Source of the DNA: Actinobacteria bacterium UBA5176
GTDB lineage: Bacteria; Actinomycetota; UBA4738
Assembly: GCA_002413305.1 (NCBI GenBank)
Contig: DHWS01000035.1
Span: 1 to 20,239, forward strand
Length of the DNA stretch: 20,239 nucleotides
Direction: 5' to 3'
Positions 1 through 6,628 of the stretch are shown piece by piece; the stretch's first letter is position 1, and every line of letters starts with the position of its first letter. A program made the translations under genes and the position numbers. The notes under the pieces are model-generated. The model made no database searches, was not told the origin of the DNA, and worked only from the letters and a program-made list of their open reading frames with translations.

Positions 1-9
1 AGTATATCG

Positions 10-102
10 TTACCCTATATAGAAGGCTTTCGCGCGGTCCACGTCCGAGACGGGGATCAATACGAGCTCGAGCTTCCAGTCCAGGCCGCAGCCTCCGTTC
101 AT
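10..102 (-). pseudogene. Truncated VOC (glyoxalase/bleomycin-resistance fold) protein, N-terminal fragment
   Basis: An ATG at 102 opens a 30-codon frame containing KLELVLIPVSDVDRAKAFY, the classic first beta strand and helix of VOC-family (glyoxalase I/dioxygenase fold) proteins. In intact relatives this is followed by about 100 more residues. Here the frame ends at a TAA right after AFYIG, only 9 bases from the window edge. An AAGGGA ribosome-binding site lies about 9 bases upstream, so this was a real gene start. The last 25 bases are AT-rich, unlike everything else in the window, which suggests a disrupted gene, a junction with foreign DNA, or a contig-end assembly artefact. The family call is firm. 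The cause of the truncation cannot be decided from this window. Confidence 0.6.
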
Positions 103-187
103 CCGGTCGGTCCCTTGATACTGAAGCACGATGCGGCCCGCCGGGTGAGCGATGCGGCTGACCGAACGAACCGAGCGGATGGTTCGC

Positions 188-472
188 TCAGGCCCGTCGT
201 TGCAGACGGTCCATCTCCCGGCGGATCTGCCCTTCGTCGGGCTCGTCGTTCCGGTAGACGTCCCAGGCGTTCATCGCGACCCCGATGCCCCACCCGACCA
301 TCGGGAACACCGGCCAGAAGAAATGGTGGCCGGTGATGGCCCAGATCACGATCAGGAACGTGTTGACCAGCGCGTACACCATCAGGTGCCCGCGGAAGTC
401 GGCTCGCTTCTTCAGCTGTCGCAGGGCTCGCTCGCGAAGCTCCAGCTCATCCGTCATGGGATCGATCGACAT
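188..472 (-). CDS. 2TM domain-containing small membrane protein
   Basis: This is a 94-residue protein that starts MSIDPMTDELELRERALRQL and matches the 2TM domain family (PF13239). A charged N-terminal helix precedes a hydrophobic segment around residues 28-46 (HLMVYALVNTFLIVIWAI). A second segment, FFWPVFPMVGWGIGVAMNAW, carries the family signature of aromatic residues followed by GWGIG. The C-terminus is short and acidic/basic and probably cytoplasmic. In other bacteria this domain occurs alone or fused to histidine kinases and LytTR regulators, and its function is unknown. I chose the ATG at 472 because a GGGGGG-rich Shine-Dalgarno lies about 8 bases upstream. A longer frame back to 526 adds residues that do not resemble the family. 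It is the last intact gene of the left minus-strand block. Confidence 0.85.
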   Translation of the reverse strand: MSIDPMTDELELRERALRQLKKRADFRGHLMVYALVNTFLIVIWAITGHHFFWPVFPMVGWGIGVAMNAWDVYRNDEPDEGQIRREMDRLQRRA

Positions 473-589
473 GTCGTCCACCCCCCTTCGCTCGCGAGCG
501 TACGGCCCCACCCGCCGGCACAACATGGCCGAACGTCCCGCTTGAGCACGGCCCCTCGACAGCCTTCGAAGCCGGGGCGCGCACCGGCC

Positions 590-1132
590 TCACCGGGCCG
601 AGCGCCAGCGGGCGGGTCCTCGCTGGTACCCGCGGGGCCTCAGGAGGCGCGAAGTGGACTTCCCGGGCACGAACCCCAGCCGGTGGACCTTGGGGCGCGC
701 CAGCCTGGCGAAATCCCGGTAGGAGATGGTCATCGTGTCCGTGTGGGTCCCCACTTGGAACACGATCGATTCGTCTTCCTCCAGTGCTTCGTCCACGTGG
801 ACTGGGATGCCGTACAGGTTGCCGAGCGGCGGCATCGTGCCCGGCTCGCAGTCCGGGAAGGCGGCGGCGAATTCGTCCTCGCGAGCCAGGCGGACCTCCC
901 GGACACCGAGCGCAGTACCCGCGGCCCGCAGGTCCACGTCGAAGTGCCCGGACAGCACGAGCATGGCCAGCTGCTCGCCGGCGAAGACCATGACCACCTT
1001 GACCAGCTTCTTTCCCGGGATGTGCTCGGAGGCAGCCACCCGAGGCGCGGTGAAGACCGGCGGATTGTGCTGGATCTCGTAGGCGATCCCCCGCTGCGCG
1101 AGGTACGTCTCGAGGTTCTCCCTGCAGGCCAT
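590..1132 (-). CDS. YbaK/EbsC-type aminoacyl-tRNA deacylase-like protein
   Basis: A 180-residue protein of the YbaK/aminoacyl-tRNA synthetase-associated domain family (PF04073). Members such as YbaK and ProXp hydrolyse mischarged aminoacyl-tRNAs in trans. The fold is visible from MACRENLETYLAQRGIAY through the conserved lysine region IPGKKLVKVVMVF (about residues 38-50), which supplies the family's substrate-binding lysine. It continues to PPLGNLYGIPVHVDEAL and the typical ending VGTHTDTMTISYRDFARL. An unusual basic tail rich in Arg and Pro follows the domain. The ATG at 1132 is preceded by GAGGAGG at good spacing, so the longer frame to 1282 is rejected. Several genomes carry this subgroup as a stand-alone stress-associated protein, so tRNA editing here is an inference from the family. 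About 136 bp separate it from the CBS gene upstream, so it may have its own promoter. Confidence 0.85.
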   Translation of the reverse strand: MACRENLETYLAQRGIAYEIQHNPPVFTAPRVAASEHIPGKKLVKVVMVFAGEQLAMLVLSGHFDVDLRAAGTALGVREVRLAREDEFAAAFPDCEPGTMPPLGNLYGIPVHVDEALEEDESIVFQVGTHTDTMTISYRDFARLARPKVHRLGFVPGKSTSRLLRPRGYQRGPARWRSAR

Positions 1133-1268
1133 CGCCAACCTCCTCGTCGGTCGTCCGCCGTCCCCGACTCTCGCCGGGACCTGTCGTGCCGCCCAGGGTC
1201 GAATGGCCCGCCATCGGGGATCGGTTTGGCGGGGTCCGGCGACGGCCATGGTGTTCGAACAACCTCGT

Positions 1269-1649
1269 CTACAGGTCCGCACACTCCACCACGACGCTCA
1301 GCAGGTCCCTGAGGGAGACCATGCCGGTCACGTCGCCCGCCTCCCCCACCGGCAGGTGGCGCACGTCGAGCTCGAGCATCTCGGCCGCGGCCTCGCGAAC
1401 GCCCGTTCTCGGCCCGATCATGACCGAGTGGTCGGTCATGTAGTCCGCCACGATCGCCGACGACGGCTGGTCCTCCGCCAGGATGGCGCGGGTCAGATCG
1501 CGCTCGGTGATGATGCCGACGAACTTCGCCTCGTCGAGCACCATCATGGCGCTGATGTCGTTCGCCCGCATCCGGCGGGCAGCCTCGGTCAGCGGGTCCA
1601 TGGGTCCGATCACGAACACCTCCTGGCGGTAGATCCGGTCGATCTCCAT
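1269..1649 (-). CDS. Tandem CBS-domain protein
   Basis: A 126-residue protein made of two CBS domains and nothing else. The first spans about residues 5-60 (YRQEVFVIGPMDPLTEAAR, then AMMVLDEAKFVGIITERDL) and the second about 65-124 (VADYMTDHSVMIGPRTGV, then HLPVGEAGDVTGMVSLRDL). Stand-alone CBS pairs bind adenine nucleotides and usually act as energy or redox sensors, or as subunits that gate a partner enzyme. The ATG at 1649 has a GGAGAGGAGAGG ribosome-binding site directly upstream. An alternative ATG at 1697 overlaps the stop of the preceding gene by ATGA and would add 16 poorly conserved residues, but it lacks a good site. The tight link to the Nfn-like fusion suggests co-expression, and a regulatory role on it is possible but unproven. 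Confidence 0.9.
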   Translation of the reverse strand: MEIDRIYRQEVFVIGPMDPLTEAARRMRANDISAMMVLDEAKFVGIITERDLTRAILAEDQPSSAIVADYMTDHSVMIGPRTGVREAAAEMLELDVRHLPVGEAGDVTGMVSLRDLLSVVVECADL

Positions 1650-1693
1650 CGGTTCCTCTCCTCTCCCCTTCGTTCGCGCATTCGTCGTCCCGC

Positions 1694-4099
1694 TCATCCC
1701 GCGGGAACCAGGTCCGCCGCGGCGGTGTCGGTGGGGTTTCCGGACAGGCGCAGGTGCCGCAGCATCCCAGTAGCCGCGCGCCGCCCCGCCCCCATGGCGA
1801 GGATCACCGTCGCCGACCCGGTCACGATGTCGCCGCCGGCGAACACCCCGGGGACCGACGTCATCTGGGTCACCGGGTCGACTTCGATGTAGCCACGCCA
1901 GTTCGTCTCGAGCCCGTCGGTCGTCCGGGCGATGACCGGGTTCGCCGAGGTGCCGAGCGCCGGGACGACCATGTCGACGTCGAGGACGTGTTCGCTCCCG
2001 GGCTTCGCCACCGGCCTCGGCCGCCCCGACTCGTCCGGCTCCCTCAGCTCCATGTCGATGACCTCCATCCCGGTCACCCAGCCCTCGGCGTTACCGATGA
2101 TGCGGGTGGGGTTGGTGAGCCACCGGCACTCCACGCCCTCCTCGATCGCGTGGTGGAGCTCCTCTGCCCGGGCCGGCGATTCGGCAGCCGTTCGCCGGTA
2201 CACGAGGAAGACCCTCTCGGCGCCCATGCGCAGCGCCACGCGGCAAGCATCCATCGCCGTGTTCCCTGCGCCGACCACGGCCACACGCCTGCTTATCCCC
2301 ACCGGCGTGTCGTACAGGGGCTGGCGGAACCCCTGCATCAGGTTCACCCGGGTCAGGAACTCGTTGGCCGAGACGACGCCGTTCAGCGCCTCGCCCGGGA
2401 TCCCCATGAACCTGGGGCTGCCGGCGCCGGTCCCGACGAACACCACGTCGAAGCCCAACTCGCGGATGAGCTGCGGCGCGGTGAAGACCTTGCCGATGAT
2501 CTTGTCCACTTCGAACTTCACACCCAGGGCGGCCAGCGCCTCGACCTCGATGTCGATCGTGTCGTTCGGAAGCCGGAACTCCGGGATGCCGTACTTCAGG
2601 ACTCCGCCGGCGACGTGCAGAGCCTCGTAGACGGTTACGTCGAACCCGGCGCGCACCAAGTCGCCGGCACAGGCCAGCCCGGCCGGGCCCGAACCGATGA
2701 TGGCAGCCCGCTTCCCGGTGGGTGCCGCGGTGACGGGTTCCTCCCAGCCCCGGCCGGCCCCGAAGTCGGCAACGAACCGCTCCAGCCGGCCCACCGCCAC
2801 CGGGTCCCGCTTCTTGCCCACGATGCAGGTCGCCTCGCACTGGATCTCCTGCGGGCAGACCCGCCCGCAGACCGCTGGAAGGCTGTTCGCCGACTTGAGG
2901 ATCAGATAGGCGACTTCCAGCTCCTTGTGGGCCAGCGCCCCGATGAAGCCGGGGATGTCGACCCGCACCGGGCACCCTTCGATGCACTTCGGCTTCGTGC
3001 ACTGGATGCACCGATCGGCTTCCGCCAGCGCCGACTCTAGGTCGAACCCGAGGGCCACCTCGCCGAAGTTCTTGACCCGCAGCTGCGGGCTCTGCACCGG
3101 CATCGGAGTCCGCGTGGGCGAGACCGTGTTGACATTCTTCGGCCTCGCCCGTGTGCCGGGGGCAGTCGGCGGATCCGGCGTGGGAACCGGCTGGCCCCAG
3201 AAGTGGAACGATCGGGTTCGGGGCGGCAGCACCGCGGGGTTGTCGCCACCCGGGCCGAGCTCCCGCAGGCGCCGGCGCTCCGCTTGGTAGCGGCCCAGAC
3301 ACTCGCGCTCTTCGTACTCGAAGCGCCGCATCCGAAGCGCCAGCTCGTCGAAGTCCACCTGGTGTCCGTCGAAGTCCGGGCCGTCGACGCAGGCGAAGCG
3401 CATCGCGCCCCCGACCGTCACCCGGCAGCTTCCGCACATCCCGGTGCCGTCGACCATGATCGCGTTCAGGCTGACCATGGTGCGGATGCCGAGCGGCCGG
3501 GTCAGTTCGGCGCAGGCCTTCATCATGCCGAGCGGCCCGATGGCGATGACCTCGTCGATGTCAGGCTGCTCCTGCAGGACCTGGTCGAGCACCACGGTCA
3601 CGAAACCCTTGGTGCCGAACGAGCCGTCGTCAGTGGCCACATGCGTCTCGTCCGAATGCCGTTCGAACCGGTCCAGCCAGAACATCTGGTCCTTCGACCG
3701 GAAGCCAACGATCGAGATCGTGCGCGAGCCCAGCTCGTTGTGCCTTCGGAGCTGCGGGAAGACCGGGGCCACGCCGAGCCCGCCGCCGACCACGACGACC
3801 GAGCCTCGCCGCTCCAGCCGGGAGGCCACACCCAGCGGGCCGATGAAGTCAAGGAGAAACTGGCCCTCGACCAGCTCCATCATCTGGTAGGTGGTCTTGC
3901 CGACCGCCTGGACCACGATGGTCACGGTTCCGGCATCGCGGTCGTAGTCGGCGACCGTCAGCGGTATACGTTCGCCATGCTCGTCGATGCGGACCATAAC
4001 GAAGTGGCCGGGCTGGCACGCCTCGGCCACATCCGGAGCCAGGACCTCCAGGAGGAAGGTCGTCGGCTCGTACTGTTCTCGCTTGACGATCTGGTACAT
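1694..4099 (-). CDS. Fused NfnA-NfnB (SudB-SudA)-type flavo-iron-sulfur oxidoreductase
   Basis: An 801-residue single chain joining two proteins that are separate subunits in Nfn/sulfide dehydrogenase complexes. Residues 1-265 resemble NfnA/SudB and the dihydroorotate dehydrogenase B electron-transfer subunit: a ferredoxin-reductase FAD domain, an NAD site (VVVVGGGLGVAP, about 101-112) and a 2Fe-2S motif with C222, C225 and C237 plus D218, matching the Asp-Cys3 ligation known for SudB. A Pro-rich linker covers about 280-335. Residues 340-801 are GltD/NfnB-like, with 4Fe-4S cysteines at 364, 367, 372, 376 and 411, 415, 421, 425, an FAD motif IIGSGPAG (467-474), an NADPH motif VVGAGNTAMDACR and a closing FAGGD. 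Known relatives interconvert NADH, NADPH and reduced ferredoxin. The large glutamate synthase subunit is not in this window, so an Nfn/transhydrogenase role is more likely than glutamate synthesis. The ATG has GAGG upstream. Confidence 0.9.
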   Translation of the reverse strand: MYQIVKREQYEPTTFLLEVLAPDVAEACQPGHFVMVRIDEHGERIPLTVADYDRDAGTVTIVVQAVGKTTYQMMELVEGQFLLDFIGPLGVASRLERRGSVVVVGGGLGVAPVFPQLRRHNELGSRTISIVGFRSKDQMFWLDRFERHSDETHVATDDGSFGTKGFVTVVLDQVLQEQPDIDEVIAIGPLGMMKACAELTRPLGIRTMVSLNAIMVDGTGMCGSCRVTVGGAMRFACVDGPDFDGHQVDFDELALRMRRFEYEERECLGRYQAERRRLRELGPGGDNPAVLPPRTRSFHFWGQPVPTPDPPTAPGTRARPKNVNTVSPTRTPMPVQSPQLRVKNFGEVALGFDLESALAEADRCIQCTKPKCIEGCPVRVDIPGFIGALAHKELEVAYLILKSANSLPAVCGRVCPQEIQCEATCIVGKKRDPVAVGRLERFVADFGAGRGWEEPVTAAPTGKRAAIIGSGPAGLACAGDLVRAGFDVTVYEALHVAGGVLKYGIPEFRLPNDTIDIEVEALAALGVKFEVDKIIGKVFTAPQLIRELGFDVVFVGTGAGSPRFMGIPGEALNGVVSANEFLTRVNLMQGFRQPLYDTPVGISRRVAVVGAGNTAMDACRVALRMGAERVFLVYRRTAAESPARAEELHHAIEEGVECRWLTNPTRIIGNAEGWVTGMEVIDMELREPDESGRPRPVAKPGSEHVLDVDMVVPALGTSANPVIARTTDGLETNWRGYIEVDPVTQMTSVPGVFAGGDIVTGSATVILAMGAGRRAATGMLRHLRLSGNPTDTAAADLVPAG

Positions 4100-4258
4100 C
4101 GTGTCGACCTCAGACCCCGGTTCCCGGGACCCGGAGGGTCACCGCCTCTCTCAAGAATCGCCCTACTCGGATTTCAATCCCTAGGGGGCAGACCGTGGGA
4201 GGCCGAACGGCCCCTCCAGAACGGACCGGGCGGCCCCGACGCTCGTCGCTCGCGACCT

Positions 4259-5410
4259 TCAGGCCACGGTCCGAAGCGCGCGGATGCCACCCGTCCAGGC
4301 GGCAAGGCTGGCCCGGAACAGCGCGCGCTCCTCGTCCGAGCCGTCCGGCCGAAGCCCGGCGGCTCCTCCTCGGGCCAGCAGGACCGGCAACAACCGCGCC
4401 AGCTGACGCCCATAGCGTTCCATGCATGGGCGTGGGTACACCCCCGGCCACGAGTAGCAGGACACGACGGTGCGGCGTTCGTCCTTCGGCACTGCGGGCG
4501 GGACCTGCGTCTCCCACACCGGGTCATCGGGCCGGAAGCTCCAGCCGTTCAGATCGCCCTGGGGGATGCCTTCGATGCTTCGAACCGTCGGCGGCGAATC
4601 GTGCAGCAGGTAGGGGTCGACGACCAGATCGCAGATCACCGCGTGACGCGGCAACCAGGCCAGCCAGGCGTTCGGGATCAACGCGCGAGTCGGATCGTCG
4701 CGCTGAGAGGCGTCGACCAGGAGATCGGTGCGGCGGAGCCGGCGGTGCATGTACGCCTCGTTGTGGGTGAGATTGCGTCCGACGGTGACCACTTCGACGC
4801 CGAGGCAGCCGAGCGACGCCTGCTGGGTGGAACGCTCGACGCACCCGTACTTGGTGGCGGCCTCCACTGCGTGCTTGCCGACCAGGCCGGCTCCGAGGAT
4901 CGCGGCGCGGATCGGCCGCCTCTTCGGCCGCCGGAATCCCGGGAACGACTGCTCGAGCTCGTCGAATGCGGCCTCCACGCCGTTCCACGCCCCCGCCCGG
5001 GCGTTCTCCACGAGCCGGCCGCCGTCGTCGTCGACGATCGAGTCCAGGCTCACTGCCTCGAGCCCGAGCTCGACCAGGCGGCTCAGCCGGTCTGGCCGGG
5101 TGGGGAAGTGGAGCATCGAAACGAGCGTGGCGCCGGGCCGAAGCCGCTTGAAGTCATCCGGGCACCGCAGGACCAGGACCACATCCTGTCGGTAGGCCTC
5201 GTCCGAGGAGACGGCGTGCACGTGCGGGGCGATCCCCGCGTAGTCCCCATCCGTCAACCCCATCCCGGAGCCGATGCCCGACTCGACGAAGACCTCGGCT
5301 CCCGCCGCCACCAGACCCTCCACCAGGGCAGGTAGGAAGTCCCGGCGCTCCCCCGCCTCCTTGTGCATCCGGGGCAGGCCGAACGTCAGCGGGCGTGTGC
5401 GGTTCGCCAT
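4259..5410 (-). CDS. Alanine dehydrogenase/PNT-fold NAD(P)-dependent oxidoreductase-like protein, paralogue A
   Basis: A 383-residue protein that follows the alanine dehydrogenase/pyridine nucleotide transhydrogenase alpha fold from end to end. It has the N-terminal HKEAGERRDFLP motif (16-27), a substrate-domain histidine in SMLHFPTRP (H101), a Rossmann loop ILGAGLVGKHAV (171-182) and VVDPY around 263. The ending, SCYSWPGVYPRPCMERY (317-333), aligns with the NMPGAVPRTST region of alanine dehydrogenase. Where alanine dehydrogenase has its catalytic lysine (the KVKEP region), this protein reads LRCP, with R82. It is therefore unlikely to be a standard alanine dehydrogenase. Other family members include N5-carboxyethyl-ornithine synthase and lysine-forming saccharopine dehydrogenase, so an opine-type imine reductase is possible. 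The start at 5410 is chosen by alignment to its paralogue and overlaps that gene's 3' end by 25 bases, implying translational coupling. Substrate unknown. Confidence 0.8.
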   Translation of the reverse strand: MANRTRPLTFGLPRMHKEAGERRDFLPALVEGLVAAGAEVFVESGIGSGMGLTDGDYAGIAPHVHAVSSDEAYRQDVVLVLRCPDDFKRLRPGATLVSMLHFPTRPDRLSRLVELGLEAVSLDSIVDDDGGRLVENARAGAWNGVEAAFDELEQSFPGFRRPKRRPIRAAILGAGLVGKHAVEAATKYGCVERSTQQASLGCLGVEVVTVGRNLTHNEAYMHRRLRRTDLLVDASQRDDPTRALIPNAWLAWLPRHAVICDLVVDPYLLHDSPPTVRSIEGIPQGDLNGWSFRPDDPVWETQVPPAVPKDERRTVVSCYSWPGVYPRPCMERYGRQLARLLPVLLARGGAAGLRPDGSDEERALFRASLAAWTGGIRALRTVA

Positions 5411-6513
5411 CTCGACAGCTCCGCGCGGGCTACCGCGCGCTCGTAGTGCGTGCCGCCGACCGGGTCCCACCCCTCGATCGGCTTCTCCAGGATGACCCGG
5501 AGGACTGGCTCCACCTGGCGGCTATAGACCTCCATGCAGTCGCGGGGATGCACACCCGGCCACGAGTAGCACGAAAGGGCAGCTCGCCGGTTTTGGGCCG
5601 CCAGCCGCGGATCCAGACGCCGATAGGTGGGGTCTTCGGGATAGAAGACGTACTGGTCGAGGTTGCCCTCGGGGATGCCCTCGATCCCCTTGACCTTCGG
5701 CGGCCTGGTGGAGAAATCGTAGGGGTCGACCGACAGGTCCAGGATCACCGCATGCTGGGGCAGCGAGCCGATCCATTCGTTCGGGACCACCGGCCGGCTG
5801 GGGTCGGGGCGCTGGGTAGCGTCGACCAGGAAGTCGGTCTGCTCCAGCCTGCTGAGCATGTAGTTCTCATTCCAGGTGAGGTCGAAGTCCACCACCGTGA
5901 CCTCCACCCCCGGGACCTTCCGGGCGATCATCTGCTCGCGGAGCCGCCGATCGCCATACCGAGTGGCCGCGGCCACCGCATGGACTCCGACCGCCCCCGA
6001 CCCGAGCACGGTGACGCGCAGGGGCCGTCGGCCCGGGTCGTCGAACCGCGGGTACCGCCGGGACAGCACCTGGAACGCGGCGCTGACCCCATTCCAGCCG
6101 ACGGCCTCCATGTTCTCGACCAGCCGGTGGCCGAAGTCGTCGGTGATCGAATCCATGCTGACAGCCCTGATGCCGAGTTCCGCCAAGAGGGCCACCCGGC
6201 CCGGCCGGGTGGGGTAGTGGAGCATCGAGAGCAGGACGGCCCCGGGCCGGATATGGCGAAGGGCCTCCTCTGCCGGGCAGCGAACGACCGCCACCACGTC
6301 CTGGGCCAGACAGTCCTCGTGGGAGCCGAACTTCGCCTTGTCCGAGGCCCGCAGGTAGTCCTCTCGGTTGAGGCCCATGGGTTCCCCGTAGCCCTCCTCG
6401 AGCACCATCTGGGGGACCCCCCCTCGGTCGAGGAAGGAGACCAGGCAGGGCAAAAAGGCCCGGCGTTCCCCGGCCTCCATGTGCATCAGGGGAAGACCCA
6501 CGGTCATGGTCAC
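5386..6513 (-). CDS. Alanine dehydrogenase/PNT-fold NAD(P)-dependent oxidoreductase-like protein, paralogue B
   Basis: A 375-residue paralogue of the gene that follows it, collinear over the whole length. Landmarks are HMEAGERRAFLP (11-22), VVAVVRCP with R78 in place of the usual catalytic lysine, SMLHYPTRP (H99), the nucleotide-binding loop VLGSGAVGVHAV (169-180), LSVDPYD around 260-266, and SCYSWPGVHPRDCMEVY (314-330). The N-terminus with EEGYGEPMGLNREDY also resembles N5-carboxyethyl-ornithine synthase, another member of this fold. The start could be GTG at 6513 (GAGG about 10 bases upstream) or the ATG two codons further in. It lies 115 bp after asnA and overlaps paralogue A, so the three probably form one transcript. 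A heteromer of the two paralogues is plausible but is an inference. Confidence 0.8.
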   Translation of the reverse strand: MTMTVGLPLMHMEAGERRAFLPCLVSFLDRGGVPQMVLEEGYGEPMGLNREDYLRASDKAKFGSHEDCLAQDVVAVVRCPAEEALRHIRPGAVLLSMLHYPTRPGRVALLAELGIRAVSMDSITDDFGHRLVENMEAVGWNGVSAAFQVLSRRYPRFDDPGRRPLRVTVLGSGAVGVHAVAAATRYGDRRLREQMIARKVPGVEVTVVDFDLTWNENYMLSRLEQTDFLVDATQRPDPSRPVVPNEWIGSLPQHAVILDLSVDPYDFSTRPPKVKGIEGIPEGNLDQYVFYPEDPTYRRLDPRLAAQNRRAALSCYSWPGVHPRDCMEVYSRQVEPVLRVILEKPIEGWDPVGGTHYERAVARAELSRWRTAHAR

Positions 6514-6628
6514 CCGTTCTCGACCTCACCCTCTCCGAACCACGCCCGGAACCCCACCCTGACGGCGCCTCATTCCGCCCACCAGGGGCGACCGGCACGA
6601 TTCGAACGGGACCTCCGCGCGCTCCTCT

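Noticed and set aside
1252..1261. TGTTCGAACA, a 10-bp perfect palindrome just after the CBS gene, reminiscent of an SOS or other operator box.
   Set aside because: Half-site order does not match the actinobacterial LexA box, and it lies about 120 bp from the next start with no promoter element attached. Short palindromes of this kind arise by chance.
1650..1697. Longer start for the CBS protein at 1697 (ATGA overlap with the preceding gene).
   Set aside because: The extra 16 residues are not CBS-like, and the internal ATG at 1649 has a far better ribosome-binding site. Coupled translation from 1697 is still possible.
4100..4258. GC-rich partial stems in the 159-bp gap between paralogue A and the Nfn-like fusion, considered as a terminator or riboswitch.
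   Set aside because: The stems are short and interrupted, there is no T tract, and no known riboswitch pattern is recognised. The region may still hold the fusion gene's promoter, but no convincing -10 and -35 pair was found.
3203..5335. A very long open frame on the plus strand (about 710 codons), with similar ones at 152-1312 and 1754-3040.
   Set aside because: They lie antisense to well-supported minus-strand genes with clear family motifs. Their translations are rich in Arg, Pro, His and Asp without domains, as expected for shadow frames in high-GC DNA.
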